From assembly GCA_002307115.1 (NCBI GenBank), contig DBTP01000030.1:1-11952 (forward strand): a stretch of DNA of 11,952 nucleotides, in the 5' to 3' direction. The stretch's first letter is position 1; each line of letters begins with the position of its first letter. A program made the translations under genes and the position numbers. This document shows positions 1 through 6,393 of this stretch, in pieces. The notes below the pieces were generated by a model. That model made no database searches, was not told the origin of the DNA, and saw only the letters and a list, made by a program, of their open reading frames with translations. This DNA is from Fibrobacter sp. UBA1313 (GTDB lineage Bacteria > Fibrobacterota > Fibrobacteria > Fibrobacterales > Fibrobacteraceae).

Positions 1-1
1 G

Positions 2-565
2 CAAAAGCTTCAAAAGGCGGGAGTTCCTGTGGTTGATGCCTTGGAACAATTCCGTGCAATCCATGACTCCATTCCTATGTTTGAACCTTATGAAAGCCAT
101 TCTACCGCAGCGTCGAGACTTTTGTTAGCAAAAGCGGTAGCCGATTCGCTTCACAAAAAACGCCCCGACATTTCCGCCGAACACCACTATGTTATTCGAG
201 ATACCCTAGTTCACGGGTCTGGCAATCTTTTCTATTTGCAAAATGAGAAATTTCCCTCTTACCAAGTTCATGAAACTAAAGTGGTTACAGAACAAGGAAT
301 TCCATTCCGTTCGTCTCCCAAAGCCCCAATCATTGTTATTGGAGACAGCAACACGAGCCAAGGGCGCGCGTTTGCCTCAGACATCGGATCCCTCATTGCT
401 TATTATACCGGACTAGAAACCTTTACGATAAGCAAAGTGGGCGCCGGCAATTTTGGGCCCCGTTTATTCAAAGGAAAGGATGCCTTTCTACAAGGAAAAA
501 CGGCCGTGGTTTGGGTATTTGATGGACGAGAGCTCTACGGAAAAATTGTCATGCCGTCTTTTTAA
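2..565 (+). CDS. AlgX/AlgJ-like SGNH-hydrolase domain protein, C-terminal part
   Basis: This is the 3' part of a gene that enters from the left; the frame is open from base 2, so no start is assigned. It resembles the SGNH-hydrolase-like domain of AlgX/AlgJ proteins, which O-acetylate exported polysaccharides in the periplasm. Visible signs are a GVPVVD strand, an ExH motif (Glu-Ser-His at 92-100), a GDSN nucleophile block (341-352) and a late VVWVFDGRELYG segment resembling the family's closing WExxxR region. In known AlgX/AlgJ the Asp-His pair (DxH) lies before the catalytic Ser, and the order here is the same with Glu in place of Asp. The missing N-terminus would show any signal or membrane anchor. 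The gene converges on trxB and their stops share TTAA at 562-565. The family call is moderate; the polysaccharide substrate is unknown. Confidence 0.6.
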   Translation, partial: QKLQKAGVPVVDALEQFRAIHDSIPMFEPYESHSTAASRLLLAKAVADSLHKKRPDISAEHHYVIRDTLVHGSGNLFYLQNEKFPSYQVHETKVVTEQGIPFRSSPKAPIIVIGDSNTSQGRAFASDIGSLIAYYTGLETFTISKVGAGNFGPRLFKGKDAFLQGKTAVVWVFDGRELYGKIVMPSF

Positions 566-1443
566 GCTTCGCCACGTTCTTCTCTTCTTTGTTTCCGAAC
601 GTATGAGATCGCAGTAAGAGCGGCCTTCGCACCATCACCCACCGCCACCGCGACTTGTAAAGTACCCCCGATGCAATCCCCGGCCGCAAAAAGACCCGGT
701 ACATTCGTCGCCATCGTTCCATCAACAGCAATGCTCGTCCCGCGGATTTCGGCTCCTATTTTCCTTGCCAAATCAGTGGCAGAGGCACTTCCCAAAGCCA
801 CAAAGATACCCGTCGTCGAAAATATGGATTCATCGGCGAAGCGAATTCCTTGAACAGACATTTCGCCAAAAATTTCTTGAATAGGGGTTTCAATAATTTT
901 TACTGATTCGGGAAAAGAGGCCGTTAGAGGAGCCCCATTTGAAAGGAGCGTTACTGATTGTGCCAAAGGTAAAAGGTCCTTCACCTCTTGGAGCGCATAT
1001 TCTCCATTGCCCAAAACGGCAATATCTTTTCCACGGAAAAAGAAGCCATCACAAACCGCACAATAGCTAATCCCTTTGCCTTCAAAAAATTCCAAGCCCT
1101 TCACATCTGCTTTCCGGCGATTAGAGCCCGTCGCAATAATTAAGCTTCGGCCCACAAATTCTTCATTCTTTGTTTTGACTTTAAACTGACCGTCCCACTC
1201 TATATCAAGAACCTCATCATCGACAACCAACGCGCCCACCATTTTTGCCTGTTGTACGCCTTTTGTCACGAGAGCCGTCCCAGAAACAGGGACGTCAAAC
1301 CCATAATAGTTTTCGATATTGCCCGCTTTAGCCAATGAACCATTGTCCTTACCAATCACGACTACCGATAAATTCGCACGGCAACCATAAAGCGCCGCCG
1401 AAATACCTGCGGGACCCTTTCCTATAATAATTATGTCATGCAT
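562..1443 (-). CDS. trxB: Thioredoxin reductase-like flavoprotein, probably not NADPH-dependent
   Basis: This 293-residue flavoprotein of the low-Mr thioredoxin reductase family should reduce thioredoxin in the cytoplasm. The FAD-binding GKGPAG is at residues 8-13, ATGS at 104-107, the redox-active CAVC at 128-131 followed by DG, and the second FAD motif AAGDC near the C-terminus. The NAD(P)H domain keeps GNGEYA (145-150), but the HRRxxxR stretch that binds the NADPH 2'-phosphate in E. coli TrxB is replaced by LLSNGAPL. Clostridial ferredoxin-linked flavin thioredoxin reductases show the same kind of loss, so the electron donor here may be ferredoxin rather than NADPH (inference). The ATG at 1443 has an AGAGAGGAA Shine-Dalgarno eight bases upstream. 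The gene lies 18 bases behind the Crp/Fnr gene, surely in one operon, and divergent from trxA. Confidence 0.85.
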   Translation of the reverse strand: MHDIIIIGKGPAGISAALYGCRANLSVVVIGKDNGSLAKAGNIENYYGFDVPVSGTALVTKGVQQAKMVGALVVDDEVLDIEWDGQFKVKTKNEEFVGRSLIIATGSNRRKADVKGLEFFEGKGISYCAVCDGFFFRGKDIAVLGNGEYALQEVKDLLPLAQSVTLLSNGAPLTASFPESVKIIETPIQEIFGEMSVQGIRFADESIFSTTGIFVALGSASATDLARKIGAEIRGTSIAVDGTMATNVPGLFAAGDCIGGTLQVAVAVGDGAKAALTAISYVRKQRREERGEA

Positions 1444-1461
1444 TTGATTATTCCTCTCTCG

Positions 1462-2127
1462 TTATATGAGTCTCTGAAGGTGAATTTTGTTTTCAATTTT
1501 AATGTGACCCCGACCCAGGGATACCCATTTTTCCGATTGAAAATATTTTAACATCCGCGTCACGACTTCTCTTGCGGAACCCAGATTTTGCGCAATAGTT
1601 TCATGTGTCATGACCAATGTATCATTATCTTGATTTTTCGTCTGTTCAAGCAAAAACCAAGCAAGTCGTTGATCAATACGTTTAAAAAGAATCTGCTCAA
1701 TCAGCCACATCACATCAGTAAAATGGGTAGCCATTAAATCATTCGTGTACTTAGCGACAGGCAAAGATTCATTCATTAGCTTATTATACAGTAGTGCTGG
1801 TATTTGGAATGCAACCGTTTCTTTTTCAGCTTCAATAAAAACATCAAATTGAACATTCTGCATAATACAAGACGCCGAGAACAAACACATTTCACGATCA
1901 TACAAATGATACAAAGTAACTTCACGGCCGCTATCGGAGATCATATAAGTACGCAGTTGCCCACTTTTTATAATTAAAAGTCCGAGGCAGGATTTACCAG
2001 TACCATGAATATTTTCGCCTTTCACAAAACTTCTTTCCATAACCGATTCAGCCAATAAGTTCTGTTGTTCAGAAGTCAAATTTTTCCATATAGGGAAATA
2101 TTCTGATAATTCGGTTGTAGAGATCAT
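1462..2127 (-). CDS. Crp/Fnr-family transcriptional regulator
   Basis: The product is 221 residues from the ATG at 2127. An N-terminal cyclic-nucleotide-type beta-roll (about 15-125, with IIKSGQLRTY and REVTLYHL) is followed by a dimerisation helix and a C-terminal winged helix-turn-helix (about 165-215, including ETIAQNLGSAREVVTRML and LGRGHIKI). Cysteines are at 47, 81 and 87; the CLFSASC segment (CX5C) sits in the effector region, and there is no N-terminal Fnr-type iron-sulfur Cys cluster. A TTG at 2142 could extend the protein by five residues, but neither start has a convincing Shine-Dalgarno. A TATATT at 2134-2139 just before the ATG suggests a leaderless mRNA. The gene leads an operon with trxB and is divergent from trxA, so control of the thioredoxin genes is the obvious role (inference). 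The effector is unknown. Confidence 0.85.
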   Translation of the reverse strand: MISTTELSEYFPIWKNLTSEQQNLLAESVMERSFVKGENIHGTGKSCLGLLIIKSGQLRTYMISDSGREVTLYHLYDREMCLFSASCIMQNVQFDVFIEAEKETVAFQIPALLYNKLMNESLPVAKYTNDLMATHFTDVMWLIEQILFKRIDQRLAWFLLEQTKNQDNDTLVMTHETIAQNLGSAREVVTRMLKYFQSEKWVSLGRGHIKIENKIHLQRLI

Positions 2128-2133
2128 GCATTC

Positions 2134-2139
2134 AATATA
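2134..2139 (-). promoter_or_regulatory. Possible -10 element of the crp/fnr-trxB operon
   Basis: On the minus strand TATATT ends six bases before the ATG at 2127, which would put transcription start at or next to the start codon. The expected -35 position (about 2157-2162) has no good match and lies inside the 2153-2165 dyad, so binding there could repress this promoter. This is a short-motif prediction only. Confidence 0.35.
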
Positions 2140-2152
2140 CAAAGTTTCCCGC

Positions 2153-2165
2153 GTGACATAATCAC
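2153..2165. promoter_or_regulatory. Dyad GTGA-N5-TCAC, candidate Crp/Fnr operator
   Basis: GTGACATAATCAC is a perfect 4-bp inverted repeat around five bases, in the divergent region between the Crp/Fnr gene and trxA. The half-sites match the GTGA/TCAC core of Crp-type sites, but the classical Crp spacer is six bases, not five. Its centre (2159) is about 41 bases upstream of the start site predicted from TATAAT at 2188-2193, the usual place for a class II Crp/Fnr activator. It also covers the -35 position of the opposing promoter. Confidence 0.4.
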
Positions 2166-2187
2166 AGAAGCGACAGAAGAAATAACC

Positions 2188-2193
2188 TATAAT
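2188..2193 (+). promoter_or_regulatory. trxA -10 element
   Basis: A perfect TATAAT lies 36 bases before the trxA ATG. No recognisable -35 box sits 16-18 bases upstream (CAGAAG occupies that place), which fits a promoter that needs an activator. Predicted transcription start is near 2200. Confidence 0.5.
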
Positions 2194-2205
2194 AGTATCG
2201 TTAAA

Positions 2206-2218
2206 TGATTCATTATCA
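2206..2218. promoter_or_regulatory. Second dyad TGAT-N5-ATCA in the trxA leader
   Basis: TGATTCATTATCA is a 4-bp inverted repeat with the same five-base spacer as the 2153-2165 dyad, and its centre lies 53 bases (about five helical turns) away. The half-sites resemble Fnr cores (TTGAT/ATCAA), but Fnr uses a four-base spacer. It sits downstream of the predicted start site and touches the ribosome binding site, so any role would be repressive. It could be chance in A+T-rich DNA. Confidence 0.2.
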
Positions 2219-2229
2219 AGGAGAATACA

Positions 2230-2541
2230 ATGTCTGTGATAACCTTAAATTCAAAAAACTTTGAAACGGAAGTTTTGCAATCCACGAAACCGGTACTTGT
2301 CGATTTTTGGGCGTCCTGGTGCGGCCCGTGTCGCATGATGTCCCCAGTCGTTGAATCCGTTGCCGAATCCACAACTGAAGCGGTCGTGGGGAAAGTGAAC
2401 GTGGATGACGAACCCGAATTAGCGCGCAAGTACGGTGTTATGAGCATCCCTACTTTGGCCGTTTTCAAAAATGGACAACCCGTTAAAAAATCCGTTGGAG
2501 CAAAATCCAAAGAAGCGGTACTCCAGTTATTGAAGGACTAA
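2230..2541 (+). CDS. trxA: Thioredoxin
   Basis: A 103-residue thioredoxin of normal length. The active site WCGPC lies in VDFWASWCGPCRMMSP, followed by the conserved Asp-rich VNVDDEPELARKYGV, the cis-proline loop SIPTL and the FKNGQPV hairpin. It is the general cytoplasmic dithiol reductant for ribonucleotide reductase, peroxiredoxins and methionine sulfoxide reductases. The ATG at 2230 has an AAGGAG Shine-Dalgarno at 2218-2223 with ideal spacing. It is divergent from the Crp/Fnr-trxB operon, and its promoter region carries the candidate operator. The likely partner reductase is the product of 562-1443. Confidence 0.97.
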   Translation: MSVITLNSKNFETEVLQSTKPVLVDFWASWCGPCRMMSPVVESVAESTTEAVVGKVNVDDEPELARKYGVMSIPTLAVFKNGQPVKKSVGAKSKEAVLQLLKD

Positions 2542-2593
2542 TTCAATAACTAGGAGAAAAACAAGGCGTAAAGAATTCTTATAAAGGTTCTTC

Positions 2594-2640
2594 TGTGAGT
2601 TTTTTCAGATTCTTGAAAGCTCACTCACAAAATATTTTTA
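2594..2640. terminator. Hairpin between convergent trxA and lipoprotein genes
   Basis: TGTGAGT (2594-2600) can pair with ACTCACA (2623-2629). Inside, TTTCA (2603-2607) pairs with TGAAA (2614-2618), giving a two-part stem. On the plus strand it is followed by CAAAATATTTTTA, a loose U-rich tail suited to ending trxA transcripts. The reverse direction has no clear U tract. The stem is A+T-rich, so efficiency is uncertain. No gene lies in 2542-2637. Confidence 0.4.
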
Positions 2641-4458
2641 AAGAGAATCTTTATAATAGATATCGTACAGAGGGACTTTAAGACTCTTTCCTTCGCTCAT
2701 CGCAGCGTTCAGGGAAGAGTCTTTCTTTTTATCATACCACCAATACACAGGAATATTTTCATCTTCCCTTCCAAACTTATCGTAAACCGATTTGGGCATT
2801 CCCAGGCGATTCCAGTACAAAATACGATGGTGATCACTTTGCCACAATAAAACATAAGGGACTAAAGCCACTAAACGGTCATCTATTTTTCGAGCAATAT
2901 CATTCCGTTTTGCCAAATTAAATTCTGTTTTTTGCATTGCAATTAATTTATCAACAATGGAATCCTTAAGACCTGAAATATTATTAGTTCCTTTACTGTC
3001 CGCAGTCGCAGAAGACCAAGAAGATTCCGGATCGCGTAAGCGACCACTGCCCCAACTAATCCAATACATATCATAGTCAGCATCATCTAGACGCTTACGA
3101 AGAGTACTCTGAGACATCTGTTCAATCTTTGCATCGATTCCCACTTTTTTCAAGTCTTCCTGATAAAGCGTCAAATGGCGCAGATCCTCTCCTTGAGTTA
3201 TAAACGTAACCGATAACGGTTTTCCTTTTTTGTTCAGCATCCCGCGCTCGTCTGGCACATAACCCGCCTCCTTCAAAAGCACCCGCGCGGAATCTGGGTT
3301 GTAGTCAAACAATACCGCATGAGGATTCTGATTATTAGGCCAAAGATCTGGGAAATAACTATTCAACAAAAAGTATTGATTATACATATACTTCTCATTG
3401 ATCAATTTTCGATTCAAAAGCATCGACAAAGCGTTACGCACGCGAATATCTTGAAATTTTTCGCGCCGAAGATTCATCGCCATTCCCTGAAATCCGATAG
3501 GCTCTTTATTGAAAATGCGTTGTTTGATTGCCCATCCATTTTTCACTGCCGGGAAATCGGTTTGCTTCATCCAAATCGAGGAAGTATAAACCGCGTATGC
3601 ATCAAAATCCCCTTTCTTAAAGGCTTCCAACGCCTTCGTGCGATCATCCATAAAGCGGTAACGAATTTTTTCAAAGTTGTATTTTCCACGATTCCAATTT
3701 TTTTGGAATCCCCACCAATCCGCCCTGCGTTCTAATTCCACAAAGCGATCTTCTCTAAAGAGATTGATCTTGTAAGGACCACTGACCACCGGAAACTCAT
3801 ACCGAATATCGTTAAAATTTTTGTCCTTCCAAACATGTTTTGGGAAAGCCATCATCCCTGCCGCTTCCCAGAAATTAGCCCAATGAATCTCTTTCGCTCG
3901 AATCGATAATGTCAACGAATCCAAAATTTTCGGGCGCTCAAAACGAGAGAGCCCGACTTTAAATATGGGAGTCAAATTTTTAGGGTCCATAATAACATCG
4001 TAGTAGAACTGCACATCCTCAGCAGTGATGGAACGCCCATCGCTCCAACGTGCGCGGGGATCCAAGTGGAACGTAAACGTCATGCTATCGGGAGAAATTT
4101 CCCAACGATCGGCAAGCAAACCGATTTCACGATCTTCCGTAGAATGTAAACCCACTAAAGGCTCAAACATCAAAGCGATCAGCCCCACGGAAAAACTATT
4201 ATAGTCCTGCCACATATTAAAGGACTTTGGCATAGAAGATCCCCACAGACGAATCGTCCCGCAGGAAACGGCCTCAGAGGAAGCGATGGGATCAAATTCT
4301 CCAGTCGCCGAAGGATTGAGAAGAGGGACATCCGGGCAATTTTGCGCGGCTTGGGACAAATTATTCTTACTCTCTTTCTTCTCACAAGAAGAAAGGAGAA
4401 CAAGCCCCACAAGGGCGATCGCGCCCCAACAGAAGGGATGAACTTTTGAAGGTCGCAT
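2638..4458 (-). CDS. Family-5 extracellular solute-binding lipoprotein (oligopeptide type)
   Basis: A 606-residue lipoprotein with a signal peptide (residues 1-24) and lipobox LSSC, cysteine at 25. The residue after Cys is Glu, so there is no Asp+2 inner-membrane retention signal. The mature part is a family-5 solute-binding protein (DppA/OppA/YejA type): MFEPLVG, then a binding-domain signature around FTFHLDPRARWSDGRS and ITAEDVQFYYD, then VRNALSMLLNR and the late VLLKEAGY segment. The closest subtype seems to be YejA-like, weakly supported. Such proteins deliver peptides to ABC importers, but no permease or ATPase gene is adjacent. It starts four bases after the rnc stop, with its AAAGGAA Shine-Dalgarno in the last rnc codons, so it is probably translationally coupled to rnc. 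The ligand is unknown. Confidence 0.88.
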   Translation of the reverse strand: MRPSKVHPFCWGAIALVGLVLLSSCEKKESKNNLSQAAQNCPDVPLLNPSATGEFDPIASSEAVSCGTIRLWGSSMPKSFNMWQDYNSFSVGLIALMFEPLVGLHSTEDREIGLLADRWEISPDSMTFTFHLDPRARWSDGRSITAEDVQFYYDVIMDPKNLTPIFKVGLSRFERPKILDSLTLSIRAKEIHWANFWEAAGMMAFPKHVWKDKNFNDIRYEFPVVSGPYKINLFREDRFVELERRADWWGFQKNWNRGKYNFEKIRYRFMDDRTKALEAFKKGDFDAYAVYTSSIWMKQTDFPAVKNGWAIKQRIFNKEPIGFQGMAMNLRREKFQDIRVRNALSMLLNRKLINEKYMYNQYFLLNSYFPDLWPNNQNPHAVLFDYNPDSARVLLKEAGYVPDERGMLNKKGKPLSVTFITQGEDLRHLTLYQEDLKKVGIDAKIEQMSQSTLRKRLDDADYDMYWISWGSGRLRDPESSWSSATADSKGTNNISGLKDSIVDKLIAMQKTEFNLAKRNDIARKIDDRLVALVPYVLLWQSDHHRILYWNRLGMPKSVYDKFGREDENIPVYWWYDKKKDSSLNAAMSEGKSLKVPLYDIYYKDSL

Positions 4459-4462
4459 AAAC

Positions 4463-5233
4463 TTATTCCTTTGCAGTTTTTTTGTTCAACTGTTCCAAAG
4501 CGACTCGAGCCGCTTCCTGTTCTGCTTTTTTCTTCGAAACCCCTTTGCCTCGCCCTCGTTCCACGCCTTCAAGCAATACGATCATTTCAAATATTTTATG
4601 ATGTTCTGGCCCCGATTCTTCTGCGAGCGTGTACTCGGGAGGGAGTAAGCTTCGACCCTGCATATATTCCAAAAGAACGCTTTTATAATTGATAAATTCC
4701 GTACCGCCCACAATGTCATCAATATGCGAAAAATGACTATTGCTTAACAACGTGCGACAGGCTTGCAAGCCACTATCAAGGTAAACCGCACCGACAACGG
4801 CTTCAAACGCATCTGCAAGCAAGCTTTCTTTAGAACGCCCACCCGCTTTCACCTCCCCCTTACCGATACGCATATATTCGCCTAAATTCCACTCCTGAGC
4901 GGTTTTGGCGAGGGCTTGCCCAGAGACAATGGCACTCTTCTGTTTGGAAAGATCGCCCTCCGGTAGTTGAGGACATGATTTATAAAGGAATTCCGTAACC
5001 AGCATATTGAGAATGGAATCCCCTAGAAACTCCAATCGCTCATTATTTTCCCAGTAGGGCATATCTTTGCCCGCTATCCAAGAGCGATGCACCAAGGCAT
5101 GCGCCAATAAGGAAGGATCCTTGAAATTGTATCCAAGCTTTGCCTCAAGCCCGTTCCCGGACTTGTGGCGAAACCAGAATTTTAACAATCTCCGGATAAC
5201 ATTTTTCTTTTTGCCCGCCACTTTTTTTTCCAC
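4463..5233 (-). CDS. rnc: Ribonuclease III
   Basis: A 256-residue dsRNA-specific endonuclease that processes rRNA precursors and structured mRNAs. The catalytic RIII domain carries NERLEFLGDS (Glu65, Glu68, Asp72) and ADAFEAVVGAVYLDSG (Asp141, Glu144), the acidic metal-binding residues. A C-terminal dsRNA-binding domain (about 182-250) ends in GVSKKKAEQEAARVAL. I chose the GTG at 5233 because GAGGAG (5240-5245) sits six bases upstream. A TTG at 5260 would add nine residues but lacks a Shine-Dalgarno and contains this one. About 25 basic residues precede the usual family start. The gene follows acpP, as in Bacillus-type fab clusters, but lies behind a terminator, so it may depend on readthrough or its own unseen promoter. 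Confidence 0.95.
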   Translation of the reverse strand: MEKKVAGKKKNVIRRLLKFWFRHKSGNGLEAKLGYNFKDPSLLAHALVHRSWIAGKDMPYWENNERLEFLGDSILNMLVTEFLYKSCPQLPEGDLSKQKSAIVSGQALAKTAQEWNLGEYMRIGKGEVKAGGRSKESLLADAFEAVVGAVYLDSGLQACRTLLSNSHFSHIDDIVGGTEFINYKSVLLEYMQGRSLLPPEYTLAEESGPEHHKIFEMIVLLEGVERGRGKGVSKKKAEQEAARVALEQLNKKTAKE

Positions 5234-5311
5234 AAAATTCTCCTCAAAAACACTGAGCAAAAGCTAGAAAATCCACTGGTTGGGCATTTAACTACTTGAA
5301 AGAGGACAAAC

Positions 5312-5344
5312 AAAAAAAGACCGATTTCACATCGGCCTTTTTTT
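5312..5344 (-). terminator. Strong intrinsic terminator after acpP
   Basis: Read on the minus strand, seven A are followed by GGCCGAT, loop GTGAA, ATCGGTC and seven T. The stem is seven pairs including one G-U, and the A and T runs can pair to lengthen it. Because both flanks are homopolymers it can work in both directions. It lies 17 bases past the acpP stop and about 80 bases before the rnc start. Confidence 0.9.
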
Positions 5345-5361
5345 GCGCGAATCTATGACGA

Positions 5362-5607
5362 TTATGCGTTGAGTTTGTTCTGCACGTATGCAAGAACATC
5401 AGATACCTTAATAAACTTTTCGGCATCTTCATCCAGAATTTCGATGTCGAATTCGTCTTCGAGAGCCATGACCAATTCCACACGGTCGAGGGAATCAGCG
5501 CCCAGGTCATTCACGAAAGCGGAATCGAGGGAAACGTCTTCGGCCTTAACACCGAGTTTCTCGACTACGACAGCGGTGATTTTCTTGAGAAGTTCTTCTT
5601 CGTTCAT
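5362..5607 (-). CDS. acpP: Acyl carrier protein
   Basis: An 81-residue acidic carrier of fatty-acyl intermediates. DLGADSLD carries Ser39, the site of 4'-phosphopantetheine attachment by AcpS, and the acidic recognition helix follows (ELVMALEDEFDIEI). I chose the ATG at 5607 because GGAG lies seven bases upstream and the protein then starts MNEEEL with standard ACP length. The in-frame ATG at 5617-5619 has no Shine-Dalgarno and contains the one for the second ATG. It lies 45 bases after fabG and is the last gene before the terminator, a common place for a gene needed in excess. Confidence 0.97.
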   Translation of the reverse strand: MNEEELLKKITAVVVEKLGVKAEDVSLDSAFVNDLGADSLDRVELVMALEDEFDIEILDEDAEKFIKVSDVLAYVQNKLNA

Positions 5608-5652
5608 TTTATACTCCATTGTGAGGTTTGTTGCAAATTTAATTAAGAATAA

Positions 5653-6393
5653 TCAGGCGTTCAACCCACCATCAACACCAAGTACCTGTCCCGTAATGTA
5701 ACGAGCCTCATCAGAAGCCAAAAAAGCGACTGCATTGGCCACATCACGGGGAGATCCCAAATCTTGAAGCGGAATTCCTGCTTTATACTTTTCAATCATT
5801 TCGGCGGGTAATTTAGCCGTCATGTCCGTTTGAATGAATCCGGGGGCGACCGCATTGACAGTAATACCTCGTCCGGCCATTTCCATTGCATTCGATTTCG
5901 TTAAACCGATAACGCCCGCCTTGGATGCCGCATAGTTGCTCTGCCCTGCTTGCGTGCGAATGCCATTAATACTTGCCATATTGATGATTCGTCCCGAACG
6001 GCGCCCCATCATGTGTCTTGCAATGGCCCGCGTACAGACGAACACCGAGCGGAGGTTCACCCGAATGACATCGTCAAAATCTTCGTCTTTCATCCGCATC
6101 AAGAGCCCATCGCGAGTAATTCCCGCATTGTTGACTAAAATATCAACCGCTCCAAAGGTTTCAATAATGCTCTTAAATGTGACCGTCACTTGTTCCGTAT
6201 TGGAAACATCACAACCGTAACTTCTGACTTCCACACCCAGCGTTGAAGACAACTCCAGCGCGAGGTCCGGGTTTTCTTTGGTCGCAATCACAGCGACGCG
6301 GGCACCACAGGCAGCAAGAACGCGAGCGGTTTCCAAACCGATGCCACGGGATGCTCCAGTAACAATCGCCACCTTGCCTTTCAAATCAATCAT
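5653..6393 (-). CDS. fabG: 3-oxoacyl-ACP reductase
   Basis: A 246-residue short-chain dehydrogenase that reduces 3-oxoacyl-ACP to 3-hydroxyacyl-ACP with NADPH in the elongation cycle. It shows the TGASRGIG nucleotide-binding loop (12-19), NNAG (88-91), and the catalytic Ser141, Tyr154 and Lys158 in YAASK. The C-terminus has the usual ITGQVLGVDGG. The ATG at 6393 overlaps the fabD stop by four bases (ATGA), so translation is coupled; AAGGAG sits six bases upstream inside fabD. Length and motifs are ordinary, and position between fabD and acpP separates it from the many other SDR enzymes. Confidence 0.97.
   Translation of the reverse strand: MIDLKGKVAIVTGASRGIGLETARVLAACGARVAVIATKENPDLALELSSTLGVEVRSYGCDVSNTEQVTVTFKSIIETFGAVDILVNNAGITRDGLLMRMKDEDFDDVIRVNLRSVFVCTRAIARHMMGRRSGRIINMASINGIRTQAGQSNYAASKAGVIGLTKSNAMEMAGRGITVNAVAPGFIQTDMTAKLPAEMIEKYKAGIPLQDLGSPRDVANAVAFLASDEARYITGQVLGVDGGLNA

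Noticed and set aside
2187..2510. 107-codon frame antisense to trxA
   Set aside because: It mirrors the thioredoxin gene and has no independent support.
5608..5619. Upstream ATG for acpP giving an 85-residue protein
   Set aside because: It has no Shine-Dalgarno and overlaps the GGAG that serves the second ATG, which gives the standard ACP length.
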